From NCBI GenBank assembly GCA_016872955.1, contig VGYP01000004.1, positions 1 to 33,233 of the forward strand: 33,233 nucleotides of DNA, in the 5' to 3' direction. The notes beneath the pieces were generated by a model. It was not told the DNA's origin, ran no database searches, and worked only from the letters and a program-made list of their open reading frames with translations. Shown piece after piece: positions 8,360-17,886 of this stretch. The translations under genes and the position numbers were made by a program. The stretch is from Planctomycetota bacterium (GTDB lineage: Bacteria; Planctomycetota; Planctomycetia; Pirellulales; UBA1268). Numbering within the stretch: the stretch's first letter is position 1; every line of letters starts with the position of its first letter.

Positions 8360-11300
8360 TCACTTGCAGAGCGTCTCGTCGAGATTCATCAACTCGTTGA
8401 CGACCAGTGTCCAGGCGGCGAGCCGCGGCTGGTCGGCCGTCCGCGGCTTGGACGCGCCCACGGCGACGAGCTTGGCCGCGTCGTCGGGATGGGCGGCGTA
8501 GTGGGCCGCCAGGTCGGCCAACGAGGCCGTGACGACGCCCCGCTCGTCGGGTTCGAGCGGCCGGGCCAGGAGCCGGCGGGCCATGAAGTCGAACCGGGAG
8601 GCATCGTCGCCCGGCTGCTCGAGGGCCAGATCGGCCAGCACCCGTGCGGCCTCGACGAACTGCGGGTCGTTGAGCGTCACGAGCGCCTGCAGCGGCGTGT
8701 TGGTCCGCTCCCGCTTGACCGTACAGGTCTCACGGGATGGGGCGTTGAAGATGTCGAGCGACGTCGGCGGAGCCGACCGCTTCCAGAACCAATAGAGGCT
8801 GCGGCGGTAGAGCTCCTCGCCGGTGCCAGGGGTGTAGGCCTTCGTGTTGCTCTCGGGCATCGCGACGGCCTCCCAGACGCCCGGCGGCTGGTAGGGCTTC
8901 ACACTCGGACCGCCGAGTTTCCGGACCAGCAGGCCGCCGGCGGCGAGCGCCTGATCGCGGACCATCTCCGCGTCCATGCGGAACCGCGGGCCCCGCGACA
9001 GCAGGCGATTATCGCGGTCGGCCACCAGCTTCGCGGGAGTGGTCGTCGCCGCTTGGCGGTAGGCCGCGCTCGTGAGCATCAGCCGGAAGAGCCGCTTTAC
9101 GTCCCAGCCGTGCTCGCGGAAGTCGACCGCCAGCCAGTCGAGCAGCTCGGGGTGGCTGGGCAGCTCACCGCTGGTGCCGAAATCGCCGGCCGTTCTCACC
9201 AGGCCCGTCCCGAACACCTCCTGCCAGAAGCGATTGACCGTGACGCGGGCGGTGAGCGGATGCTCGGGAAGCAGCAGCCACTTCGCCAGTCCGAGCCGAT
9301 TCCGCGGCAGCCCCTCCGGGAGGGGGGGTAGGGCCTCGGGCGTGCCGGCAGTCACCTCGTCCTTCCGCTTGTCGTACTCGCCGCGGTCGAGCATGTGGGC
9401 CTTGGGCATGCCGGGCTTTTCGTTCATCACGTGGGCGATCGCGCCCCGCCGCCCGAGGGCCACGATCTCGGCGTCGATCTCGGCCTTCTTTTGAGTGCCC
9501 GCGACGAAGGCCTCGTCCTTCGTGCCGAGCCACCAGTCGTAGAGCCCGCCGGCCGCCTTGGGTCGTTCGGCCGCCGGGAGCTCGGCGATGTCGGCGAGCA
9601 GGCCGGCCTGCGAGAGCCCGCCGACCTCGGCCGCCGAGAGGTTGCGACCGTAGAGTTCGAGGCCGGCCAGGCCCACGCCGTGGGCCGGCGAGCCGGGCGT
9701 GCGGCTGCCGATCGTGAGCGGCACGCCGGTTTTGATCGAGTGCCGCTGGAACGAATCGTTTTGCGCCCGCGTCGCCTGCGGCGCGCCGTCGTAATAGATT
9801 TTCACGCCCTCGGCCTTGCCGCTGCCGTCATAGGTGAGCGTGACCAGCGTCCAGGCGTTGGCGGGCAGTTGGGCGTCGGCGACCACCTTCAGGGCGTCGT
9901 CAGGCCAGGCGTGGATCACGTGCATGCCGACGCGGCGTCCCTCGACCCAGACGTCCCAGCCCCGAAACCGGGCGGCTTCTTCCATCCGGGCCACGACCGC
10001 GTAGGACGTGTCGACGGCTGGCGGCCGCAGCCAGCACCGCACCGTGAAGGGCTGATCATGTTCGTAATCGCCGGCGGCCGGGACGTCGGTGAGCTTGCCG
10101 GCGAGCGTCACGGCCGACGTGCCCAGCGGGCCCGGCTGCCAGGCCACGCTGCCGGCCAGTGGCAGATCGGTCGCCTTGCCGAGCAGGGTCGCCCGGGCCT
10201 TGTTGCCCTGCCCGTCGTCGAGCGGTATCGCCAACGAGGCCGCGTCCTGCGGCAGGGCGGCCCGGATCGCGGCCGCATCGGCGGCGGCGATGAAGGCGTC
10301 GAAGGCCGGCCTGGCGGCTTGCCGGCGGTCCGCGATCGTGCGATTCACCTCGGTGCGCAGGGCGTCGAGTTCCGCCAGCCGCACCCGATCCTCGGCGATG
10401 GGCACCTGCAGGATCGGCGGCGTGTCCTTGATGTTGCCGTCGCGCGGCCCCTGGGTCGTGTTGTTGAAGAAGGCCGACAGGGCGTAGAAGTCCTTCATCG
10501 TGATCGGGTCGAACTTGTGGTCGTGGCAGACGGCGCAGCCGGTCGTCAGGCCCATCCAGACCGTGGAGGTCGTCTCCGTGCGGTCGCGGGCATAGAGGAC
10601 GACATATTCCTCGTCGATGATGCCCCCTTCGTTGGTCGTCATGTTGCAGCGGTGGAAGCCGCTGCCGATCTGGGCGTCGGCCACGGCATGGGCCGGGGCG
10701 TCGGGCCCGAGATCGACGAGGTCGCCAGCCAGTTGAAACTCGGTGAACCGGTCGAACGGCATGTTGGCGTTGAAGGCGTGGATCACCCACTCGCGAAACG
10801 TCCACATCTCGCGGAAGTTGTCGAAGTGGATGCCGTGGGTGTCGGCGTAGCGGGCGTAGTCGAGCCAGTACCGACCGCGATGCTCGCCCCAGGCGGGCGT
10901 CGCCAGCAGGGTGTCGACGTACCGCTCGTAGGCATCGGGCCGCGTGTCGGTGACGAACGCCTCGACCGCCTCCGGCTCGGGGGGCAGGCCGGTGATGTCG
11001 AGGGCCGCGCGACGCGCGAGCGTGCGGCGGTCGGCCTCGGGGGCGGGGGCGAGCTTCTCCGCCTCGAGCCGGGCGAGGATGAAGCGGTCGATCGGGTTTC
11101 GCACCCAGGCCGCGTCAGCCACTTGGGGCGGCTCGGGCTTGGCCGGTGGAATGAACGACCAGTGGGCCTCGTAGGGCGCGCCTGCCGCGATCCACTTCGT
11201 GAGCAGGGCTTTTTGGTCCGCCGAGAGGGTCCTCTTGGTCTGCGGAGGAGGCATCACCTCCTCGGGGTCGTCGGAGCAGACGCGGTCGAGCAGGGGGCTC

Positions 11301-11527
11301 GAGTCGGGATCGCCGGGCACGATCGCGCCGAACTCGACCGCGTCGTCGCGTCGGTCGAGCCGCAAATCGGCCTTGCGACTGGCGCTGTCGGCCCCGTGGC
11401 AGGCGAAGCAGTTCTCCACGAGGATCGGGCGGATTTCGCGGTTGTAGCCGATCTCCGGGGCGGCGGCCGCCGGGCGGAGCACGGCCAGGAGAGCACACAG
11501 AACGATCGGGGAAACGCGTCGGAGCAT
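8360..11527 (-). CDS. PSD1 / planctomycete cytochrome C domain-containing protein (PSCyt1, DUF1549, LamG-like, DUF1553)
   Basis: Signal peptide; CFACHG and CAVCHDHKFDPI CxxCH motifs; YDGSGKAEGVKIYYDG (LamG-like); LAKWLLLPEHPLTARVTVNRFWQEVFGTGLVRTAGDFGTSGELPSHPELLDWLA (DUF1553). Confidence 0.93.
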   Translation of the reverse strand: MLRRVSPIVLCALLAVLRPAAAAPEIGYNREIRPILVENCFACHGADSASRKADLRLDRRDDAVEFGAIVPGDPDSSPLLDRVCSDDPEEVMPPPQTKRTLSADQKALLTKWIAAGAPYEAHWSFIPPAKPEPPQVADAAWVRNPIDRFILARLEAEKLAPAPEADRRTLARRAALDITGLPPEPEAVEAFVTDTRPDAYERYVDTLLATPAWGEHRGRYWLDYARYADTHGIHFDNFREMWTFREWVIHAFNANMPFDRFTEFQLAGDLVDLGPDAPAHAVADAQIGSGFHRCNMTTNEGGIIDEEYVVLYARDRTETTSTVWMGLTTGCAVCHDHKFDPITMKDFYALSAFFNNTTQGPRDGNIKDTPPILQVPIAEDRVRLAELDALRTEVNRTIADRRQAARPAFDAFIAAADAAAIRAALPQDAASLAIPLDDGQGNKARATLLGKATDLPLAGSVAWQPGPLGTSAVTLAGKLTDVPAAGDYEHDQPFTVRCWLRPPAVDTSYAVVARMEEAARFRGWDVWVEGRRVGMHVIHAWPDDALKVVADAQLPANAWTLVTLTYDGSGKAEGVKIYYDGAPQATRAQNDSFQRHSIKTGVPLTIGSRTPGSPAHGVGLAGLELYGRNLSAAEVGGLSQAGLLADIAELPAAERPKAAGGLYDWWLGTKDEAFVAGTQKKAEIDAEIVALGRRGAIAHVMNEKPGMPKAHMLDRGEYDKRKDEVTAGTPEALPPLPEGLPRNRLGLAKWLLLPEHPLTARVTVNRFWQEVFGTGLVRTAGDFGTSGELPSHPELLDWLAVDFREHGWDVKRLFRLMLTSAAYRQAATTTPAKLVADRDNRLLSRGPRFRMDAEMVRDQALAAGGLLVRKLGGPSVKPYQPPGVWEAVAMPESNTKAYTPGTGEELYRRSLYWFWKRSAPPTSLDIFNAPSRETCTVKRERTNTPLQALVTLNDPQFVEAARVLADLALEQPGDDASRFDFMARRLLARPLEPDERGVVTASLADLAAHYAAHPDDAAKLVAVGASKPRTADQPRLAAWTLVVNELMNLDETLCK

Positions 11528-11780
11528 CGAACACCTCGTGCCACGTGCACCTGGCCGCGGACCTCGCGCTGGCGAGCCCGCAGCCCACAGAAGCGGTGGG
11601 GACTAAAGAAGATCGTGCAGAAACCCAGAGAAATGATAGCACCGCATGGTGGTCCGAGCCAGCGCAGTCACCGCCGGGATCGGTCCCCGCGGCCGCCTCA
11701 CGCTGTGTGGTATCCTGCGGCTCAGGGCGGCGGCGTGGGCCGCGGTTCCGGCCTCTCGCCTCGAAAACGGTCGATCAGCC

Positions 11781-13142
11781 ATGGCGATGTCCTTGATTGC
11801 GACATGTCGGGGTGCCCTGGCGACGATCCTCGCGGCGGCCGTCTTGCCGGCGGCCGAGCCGGAGCTCAATGTTCTGCCGGCGGGTTCCCGCGCGTTGTTC
11901 AACGGCAAGGATCTCGTCGGCTGGCGGGGCATGGGCACCGACGATCCCTCTCAGCTCGCTGCCAAGACCGCCGAGGAGCGGGCCGCCTTCTTCGCCGCGA
12001 ACCAGACCGCGCTAGAAGCGCATTGGAAGGTCGTCGATGGAGCGCTCGTCAACGACGGCCAGGGTCCATATTTGACGACTGTCGACGATTTCGGCGACGT
12101 GGAACTGTGGGTCGATTACAGGACGGTGCCAAGGGCCGACAGCGGGATTTACCTGCGGGCCACGCCGCAGGTGCAGATCTGGGACTCGACCGAGGCGGGC
12201 AAGTTCAAGATCGGCGCTGACAAGGGTTCGGGGGGGCTCTGGAACAACAGTCCCGGTGCAGCCGGCAAGGATCCCCTGGTGCTGACCGACAAGCCCTTCG
12301 GCGAGTGGAATCGCTTTCGGATCGTGCAGGTCGGGGCCCGCACATCGGTGTGGCTCAACGACAAGCTCGTGGTCGACCACGCGATCATGGAGAACTACTG
12401 GGACCGCAAGAAGCCGCTCCTGCGACGCGGGCCGATCCAACTGCAGACGCACGGCGGTGAGATCGCCTGGCGGAACGTGTTCGTCCGCGAGATCGGTGCT
12501 GAGGAGGCCAACGGCTGGCTCCGCGCCCACGCCGGCGAGGGCTTCGAGCCCGTCTTCAACGGCTGTGACTTCGCGGGCTGGGCCGGTCCGGTCGACAACT
12601 ACGAGGTGGTCGACGGCGCTATCCGGTGCAAACCGGGCAAGGGGGGCACGATCCACACCGAGAAGGAGTACCGCGACTTCATCGCGCGACTCGAGTTTCG
12701 CCTGCCACCGGGGGGCAACAACGGTCTGGCGATCCGCTACCCGGGGTCGGGCGACACCGCCTACGTCGGCATGTGCGAACTGCAGGTGCTCGATTCGGAG
12801 CATCCCAAATACGCGACGCTCGATCCGCGGCAGTTCCACGGCTCCGTCTATGGCATGGCGGCGGCCGAGCGCGGGTATCTGCGGCCGGCTGGGGAGTGGA
12901 ACGAGCAGGAAGTCATGGTGAAGGGGAGCCGGATCAAGGTCGAGCTCAACGGCTCGGTGATCCTGGATGCCGACGTGGCGGCGGTGAAGGACTTCCTCGG
13001 CGGCAAGCCGCATCCCGGCATGCATCGTACGCAGGGGTTTTTCGGCTTCGCCGGCCACGGGGACGCCGTCGAGTTCCGGAACATCGCCATCAAGCGGCTC
13101 GACCGAGTTCGGGCCGCGGTGACAGAGGATGGCCAGCCATGA
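11781..13142 (+). CDS. Secreted protein with two DUF1080 (3-keto-disaccharide hydrolase-like) domains
   Basis: Signal peptide at ATG 11781. Two domain starts, ALFNGKDLVGWRGMG and PVFNGCDFAGWAGPVDNYEVVDGAIRCKPGKGGTIHTEKEYRDFIARLEFRLPPGGNNGLAIRYP. Confidence 0.9.
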   Translation: MAMSLIATCRGALATILAAAVLPAAEPELNVLPAGSRALFNGKDLVGWRGMGTDDPSQLAAKTAEERAAFFAANQTALEAHWKVVDGALVNDGQGPYLTTVDDFGDVELWVDYRTVPRADSGIYLRATPQVQIWDSTEAGKFKIGADKGSGGLWNNSPGAAGKDPLVLTDKPFGEWNRFRIVQVGARTSVWLNDKLVVDHAIMENYWDRKKPLLRRGPIQLQTHGGEIAWRNVFVREIGAEEANGWLRAHAGEGFEPVFNGCDFAGWAGPVDNYEVVDGAIRCKPGKGGTIHTEKEYRDFIARLEFRLPPGGNNGLAIRYPGSGDTAYVGMCELQVLDSEHPKYATLDPRQFHGSVYGMAAAERGYLRPAGEWNEQEVMVKGSRIKVELNGSVILDADVAAVKDFLGGKPHPGMHRTQGFFGFAGHGDAVEFRNIAIKRLDRVRAAVTEDGQP

Positions 13143-14254
13143 TCAACAGTGCGCGGCCTGAGCGGCGGGGCCCATGCCGGTCGCGAAACGGCGGGCTGAC
13201 GCTCGTCGAGGTGTTGGTGGTGATCGTGATCGTTGCGGTCCTGCTGGGCCTGCTGCTGCCCGCCGTGCAGTCGCTGCGGGCCCTCGCCAGGACCACCTCG
13301 TGCGGAAACAATCTGTATCAACTGGGAGTCGTCCTGGCGCGGTACGTGGCGATTCGGCAGGTGTCGCCGACGCCGGCCGACATGCTCGACGGGGTCGACC
13401 ACATGCTCGACGGCGAGCGGTCGGTCTACCGCTGCCCGGAGGTCGAGGGGGCCGATCTGCAGGCCTACGGCGTCAACATGTGCCTCAATCGGATCATGAC
13501 CGAGGCGGATCTCATCGCCATGACGGACGCCAACGTGGCTGTCCTGCGGTATCGCTTCGCCGACGGGGAGAAGTGGGCCACCATGATCGCCCCCCGGCAT
13601 GCGGGTGTGGTCAATGCGATGTGCTTCGATGGGCGGGTCGATCGCCGCACGCCCGAGGAGATCAACCCATACGACCCCGTCGACGGGCCGCGAATCCTGC
13701 TGCAGTGGTGGCAGCCGCGACTGCCGTGCAACACCGACGAATCGGCCTGCGGATGCTTGGCCAAGGGGCTCCGCGCCGTCTACACGCCGCTCTCCTACGA
13801 CGGCCTGACCGAGCCGGTGACGATGACCGTGACCACGCTCTACCTGCCCTTCGGCCACAACATTGGGTGGGGGGACGTGAAGGACCATCTCAAGGGCGTG
13901 CATCCCTTCTGGGACAAGAAGGCCTACCGCCCGTTTGCCGCTACGATCTCGGGGTCGATCGCCATCCCGAAGACGGGGAACTACCGATTTCTCGTGAGCC
14001 ATGACGACGCGATGAGCATGCGGGTGGACGGCCAGCTGGTCCACAACCGCGGTTCGTGGACGGGGGGGCCCGGCAGTCAGGTCTGGAACTCGGCGGGCAC
14101 GATTCCGCTCAAGCGGTCCACGTGCGTGCCGATCGAAATCACGCTGACGCAGAATCCCCCTACCGACAACCACCTCTGGGTGATGTGGGAATCGGATGCC
14201 GGCATCACGCTGCAGCCGATCCCGGCCGAAGCCATGTGTTCGGATCCACGCTGA
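13139..14254 (+). CDS. DUF1559/type II pseudopilin-like protein with C-terminal PA14-like domain (copy 1)
   Basis: Prepilin-type N-terminus GGLTLVEVLVVIVIVAVLLGLLLPAVQSLRALAR; H-x9-DG-like APRHAGVVNAMCFDGRV; ATISGSIAIPKTGNYRFLVSHDDAMSMRVDGQLV resembles PA14. ATGA overlap with the upstream stop. Confidence 0.85.
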   Translation: MINSARPERRGPCRSRNGGLTLVEVLVVIVIVAVLLGLLLPAVQSLRALARTTSCGNNLYQLGVVLARYVAIRQVSPTPADMLDGVDHMLDGERSVYRCPEVEGADLQAYGVNMCLNRIMTEADLIAMTDANVAVLRYRFADGEKWATMIAPRHAGVVNAMCFDGRVDRRTPEEINPYDPVDGPRILLQWWQPRLPCNTDESACGCLAKGLRAVYTPLSYDGLTEPVTMTVTTLYLPFGHNIGWGDVKDHLKGVHPFWDKKAYRPFAATISGSIAIPKTGNYRFLVSHDDAMSMRVDGQLVHNRGSWTGGPGSQVWNSAGTIPLKRSTCVPIEITLTQNPPTDNHLWVMWESDAGITLQPIPAEAMCSDPR

Positions 14255-14266
14255 GCGGGGGCTGCG

Positions 14267-14845
14267 GTGATGGCAGACGGATGGCCAGATCGATGGCTCG
14301 TCCTGGCGCTCCCGGCGGTCGCGGTAGGCTGCGACTGCAGCGGTCCGCGGTCGGCCGACGCGATCGCTGCCGAACAGCTCTCCCTGCCCGTGCTCTACCT
14401 GACTGCGGAGGGTGAGGAGGTGACCGCACCGTCCAACCTCAGCGACGTCATGATCGCCCCGCGGTCCCGCCGGCTCGCCTTCCGTGCGTATCAGTGCATC
14501 AATCCCGACTGTCCCAATCGCGATCGCGGCAGCAAAGGCCGTCCGTTTTTGTTTGCGTGGCCCGACCCGCTCTGGCGGATTGGCGACAAAGGCGACGTCG
14601 AGTACGAGGTGGTGGAAGACCGGATGGGTGAGATCGTGATGCGCGGTGGCACGGCCGAGCCGACCTGCCCGGGGTGTCTGACTCACCGGAACGTGCGGAG
14701 CGAATCGGCCGAGGAGCGGCAGCGATACCGCGACTGGGTGGTCTATTACGAACTCCCGGAGTCGGCGGCCCGGAGCCGCCAGCTCGACGCCGAATACCGG
14801 GACCGCAAGGGGCTCGGCGGCAAACCGGCGGCTTTGTCACCCTGA
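14267..14845 (+). CDS. Putative lipoprotein with four-cysteine motif (copy 1)
   Basis: Start GTG 14267 or ATG 14270; LALPAVAVGC lipobox-like; CINPDCPN...FLFAWPDP...TCPGC (Cx4C...Cx2C). Clear paralogue of 17877-18488. Confidence 0.75.
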   Translation: MMADGWPDRWLVLALPAVAVGCDCSGPRSADAIAAEQLSLPVLYLTAEGEEVTAPSNLSDVMIAPRSRRLAFRAYQCINPDCPNRDRGSKGRPFLFAWPDPLWRIGDKGDVEYEVVEDRMGEIVMRGGTAEPTCPGCLTHRNVRSESAEERQRYRDWVVYYELPESAARSRQLDAEYRDRKGLGGKPAALSP

Positions 14846-14870
14846 TTCACGTGCCCGCCGGAACCCCGCG

Positions 14871-14888
14871 GCCACCGCTCGCGGTGGC
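14871..14888. terminator. Hairpin in the intergenic space after the first C4 lipoprotein gene; possible terminator or attenuator
   Basis: GCCACCGC-TC-GCGGTGGC perfect inverted repeat; T-run (CTTTTTAG) lies about 35 nt further downstream, so not a canonical intrinsic terminator. Confidence 0.3.
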
Positions 14889-14968
14889 TGCTCGCAGAGG
14901 CCCTCGGCCCCACTCCGGAAGTCTTTTTAGCAACCCAAAGATCACCGCTCGGCACCGGATTTTAGCGA

Positions 14969-14996
14969 TTTTTTTGGGGAGGCGACGTGCTATACT
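14969..14996 (+). promoter_or_regulatory. Candidate sigma70-like promoter for the alpha/alpha-toroid gene
   Basis: TTTTTT, 16-nt spacer, TATACT (14991-14996) in an unusually AT-rich patch 52 bp upstream of ATG 15048. Confidence 0.4.
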
Positions 14997-15047
14997 CCGA
15001 AGATAGGTCCGAGCGGGTTCGCAGTCGCTGATACCAGGAGCGATCCG

Positions 15048-16664
15048 ATGGCGAACAAGATCGAGTCAGACCCCGGGCGGCGGGAGGCCGGGCCGCTCCC
15101 CAGCGGTTTCTCGACGGGTCGCGCTCTTCCGCCCAAGCCAGCCTCCAAACCCCCGCCTCCCAAAACGGCCAACGCCGAGCCGGAGGAAGACGATGGGCAC
15201 GGGCAGGACGACCGCCCGCCCTCCGTCGGCATGGTATCGGCGATGCCGGCCTGGGCGATCAGCATGCTCTTCCACATCATCGCGCTGCTCGCGATGGCGT
15301 TGGTCGCCGGCGAGGCCGTGCAGACGGAGATTCCCACGGTCATCACCTCGGGGCCCTCCGACGTCGAGGAGGAGTTCAGCGAGATCGAAGAAGAAGAAGC
15401 CCCGGAGACCTCGCAGGACACGTCCGACGCGGTGGCCGACGTGGTGGTCACCGAAGTGGCGGTGACGCCGGTCGAAGTCACGTCGCTCGCGGACGACGTT
15501 GATGCCGCGGCACTCTCCGTTGAACTCAACGACTTCGGCAGCGAGACGGCGCCGGCGTCCGACATGATGTCGACGATCGGCGCCATCGGCGGCACTGGTG
15601 GCGGTCTCGGTGGGCGGGCCAATGCCGGGCGACTTGCGGCGGCGGGCGGCGGCGGTGCCGACACCGAGCAGGCGGTTGACCGAGCGCTCAAGTGGATCGC
15701 AAACCACCAGATGCCGGACGGCGGGTGGTCATTCGACGTGGCCAAGTGCCCGAGTTGCAACGGTCAGTGCACCCACTCAGGCGTCGGAAAGGCCGATGAT
15801 CGCTGTGCCGCCACGGCGATGGCGCTACTGCCGTTCCTCGGCCGGGGCTACACGCACACGGAAGGTCCCTACAAAAAGCAGGTCGAGGGAGGTATCGGGT
15901 TCCTGGTGAAGATGGCGGTCGCCGGCAAGGGCCAGGCCTACGACGGCGGCGGTAGCCTCTACTCCCAGGGGCTCGCGGGTATCGCCCTCTCCGAGTGCTA
16001 TGCGATGACGCAGGACAGCCGGCTCGCCGTCCCCACGCAGGCCGTCCTGAACTTCATCATGAACGCCCAGGATCCACATGGTGGTGGCTGGCGGTATTCG
16101 CCGCGGCAGCCTGGCGACACGTCGGCCGTGGGCTGGCAGATCATGGCCCTCAAGAGCGGCAACATGGCGTACCTCCAGGTCAACCCGCTGACGGTCAAGA
16201 AGGCCGTCGAGTTTCTCGATTCGGTGCAGTCCGACTCTGGAGCGACGTACGGCTACACAGGGCCCGACAACAGGCCGGGAACTTCGGCCGTCGGACTCCT
16301 CTGCCGGATGTATCTGGGCTGGAAGAAGGATCACCCCGGTTTGCAGGATGGCGCGGCCCGGCTCGCGAAGATGGGGCCGAACGACGATCTCTATTATGAC
16401 TACTACGCCACGCAGATCATGCACCACATGGAAGGCGATATGTGGATCGCCTGGAACGATAAGATGAAGGGCATGCTGCTCAAGTTGCAGGCCGACAAGG
16501 ACCACGAGACCGGCAGTTGGTACAAGGGCGTCGATGGGGGGCATGGTGCTCATGCGGCGGGTCGGCTCTATTGCACGTCGCTGGCCGCGATGATTCTCGA
16601 GGTTTATTACCGCCACCTGCCCATCTATAAGAATCAGAGTGTGGCGGAGGAATTCCGCGAGTAG
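15048..16664 (+). CDS. Membrane-anchored prenyltransferase/squalene-cyclase-like alpha/alpha-toroid protein
   Basis: Pro-rich N-terminus, [23 protein letters not shown], acidic linker, then repeats: [82 protein letters not shown]. Confidence 0.85.
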   Translation: MANKIESDPGRREAGPLPSGFSTGRALPPKPASKPPPPKTANAEPEEDDGHGQDDRPPSVGMVSAMPAWAISMLFHIIALLAMALVAGEAVQTEIPTVITSGPSDVEEEFSEIEEEEAPETSQDTSDAVADVVVTEVAVTPVEVTSLADDVDAAALSVELNDFGSETAPASDMMSTIGAIGGTGGGLGGRANAGRLAAAGGGGADTEQAVDRALKWIANHQMPDGGWSFDVAKCPSCNGQCTHSGVGKADDRCAATAMALLPFLGRGYTHTEGPYKKQVEGGIGFLVKMAVAGKGQAYDGGGSLYSQGLAGIALSECYAMTQDSRLAVPTQAVLNFIMNAQDPHGGGWRYSPRQPGDTSAVGWQIMALKSGNMAYLQVNPLTVKKAVEFLDSVQSDSGATYGYTGPDNRPGTSAVGLLCRMYLGWKKDHPGLQDGAARLAKMGPNDDLYYDYYATQIMHHMEGDMWIAWNDKMKGMLLKLQADKDHETGSWYKGVDGGHGAHAAGRLYCTSLAAMILEVYYRHLPIYKNQSVAEEFRE

Positions 16665-16693
16665 GGCGATGGTTTGCGTTGCGGTGCCCGCGG

Positions 16694-16711
16694 CAAATCG
16701 GTACAGATTTG
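16694..16711. promoter_or_regulatory. Inverted repeat in the intergenic region upstream of pseudopilin copy 2; possible operator or hairpin
   Basis: CAAATC-GGTACA-GATTTG, perfect 6-bp arms, in the 133-bp gap before ATG 16798. Confidence 0.25.
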
Positions 16712-16797
16712 TCGATATCGGGGCGGCGGTGGGGTCCCCCTGTGGCAGTGGGGCCGGTCGCGGCGGGTGGCGATGGTCTTTTAGAGGAGTGTTCATT

Positions 16798-17886
16798 ATG
16801 TCGAGCCTGAAGCGGGGGATGACGCTCATCGAAGTGCTGGTGGTGGTCGTCATCATCGCGGTCCTGATCGGCCTGCTCCTGCCGGGCGTGCAGTCGGCCC
16901 GCGAGCTGGCCCGCATCTCCACGTGCGGCAACAACCAGCGGCAGCTCGGCGTGGCGTTGCACAACTACGTGACGCGGTTCGAGAAACCGCCCCGCTGGGA
17001 CGTCTTCATGAAGGATATGGGAGCCTTCCTCGACGGCAGCCTCGATGTCTACTCGTGCCCGACGGCGCAGCTCGACAAATCTTCCACCAAGGCCGCCCAG
17101 TCGTATGGGGCGAACATGTGCGTCGAGCGGTTCACCAAAGACTCAAGCAAGGTCGTGCTCGCCGACGCGCTGGAGCCGGAGTTGCGGTGGACCAACTCCG
17201 AGCGAAGTGCCTGGGTGGCCGCGATGCCGCCGCGGCACTTCGGCGAGGTGAACGTGCTGTTCTTCGACGGCAGCGTGCAACGGATGAATCCGACGGCACT
17301 CGATCCCTACGACCCGGTCGTCGGGGCCGAGATCACCAATCGTCTCTGGAAACCGGAACTAGGTTGCCGAGGCGATCTGCACCCCGACTGTGCCCGTGGC
17401 GGGCTGATCGCCGAGTATTGGTCGGACACAGCGTGGGCGAGGCCCAAGGGTGGCCCGCCCGACATCGTCCGGGTCGACAAGTCGCTCAGCAGCCCGTTCG
17501 GCTCGGCGGACGGCTACAGCACGTCCGGTCCGTATCCGTTTCCGGACAAGCGATATTATGAGGATCGCAACGGCAACGGCTGGCCCGACTGCGCGTTTCA
17601 AGGGCGCTGGCGGGGCTTCGTGTATGCCCCTTGCTCGGGCAACTATGTGATGCACGTAATGCACGACGACAACTGCTGGGTCGACATCGCCGGCAAGCAG
17701 GTCTTCTACCGCTACTGCTGCGGGTGGGCGACCGGCCAGCCCTTCGTGCTGTCGCCGGGCTGGCATCCGATCGAGGTGCGGTTCGACAACGACCGCTGGA
17801 GCCACGACTACCTCGTGATCGAGTGGACTTCCGATTGCGGTGTGAGCAGGCAGGCCCTCGACATGTCGAACCTGCGATGTCCGTGA
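16798..17886 (+). CDS. DUF1559/type II pseudopilin-like protein with C-terminal PA14-like domain (copy 2)
   Basis: [111 protein letters not shown]-like GAGGAGTG upstream of ATG 16798. Confidence 0.87.
   Translation: MSSLKRGMTLIEVLVVVVIIAVLIGLLLPGVQSARELARISTCGNNQRQLGVALHNYVTRFEKPPRWDVFMKDMGAFLDGSLDVYSCPTAQLDKSSTKAAQSYGANMCVERFTKDSSKVVLADALEPELRWTNSERSAWVAAMPPRHFGEVNVLFFDGSVQRMNPTALDPYDPVVGAEITNRLWKPELGCRGDLHPDCARGGLIAEYWSDTAWARPKGGPPDIVRVDKSLSSPFGSADGYSTSGPYPFPDKRYYEDRNGNGWPDCAFQGRWRGFVYAPCSGNYVMHVMHDDNCWVDIAGKQVFYRYCCGWATGQPFVLSPGWHPIEVRFDNDRWSHDYLVIEWTSDCGVSRQALDMSNLRCP

Noticed and set aside
9395-12220. 941-aa plus-strand ORF opposite the PSD1 gene
   Set aside because: Antisense shadow ORF with no recognisable motifs; the minus strand encodes a well-supported PSCyt1/DUF1553 protein.
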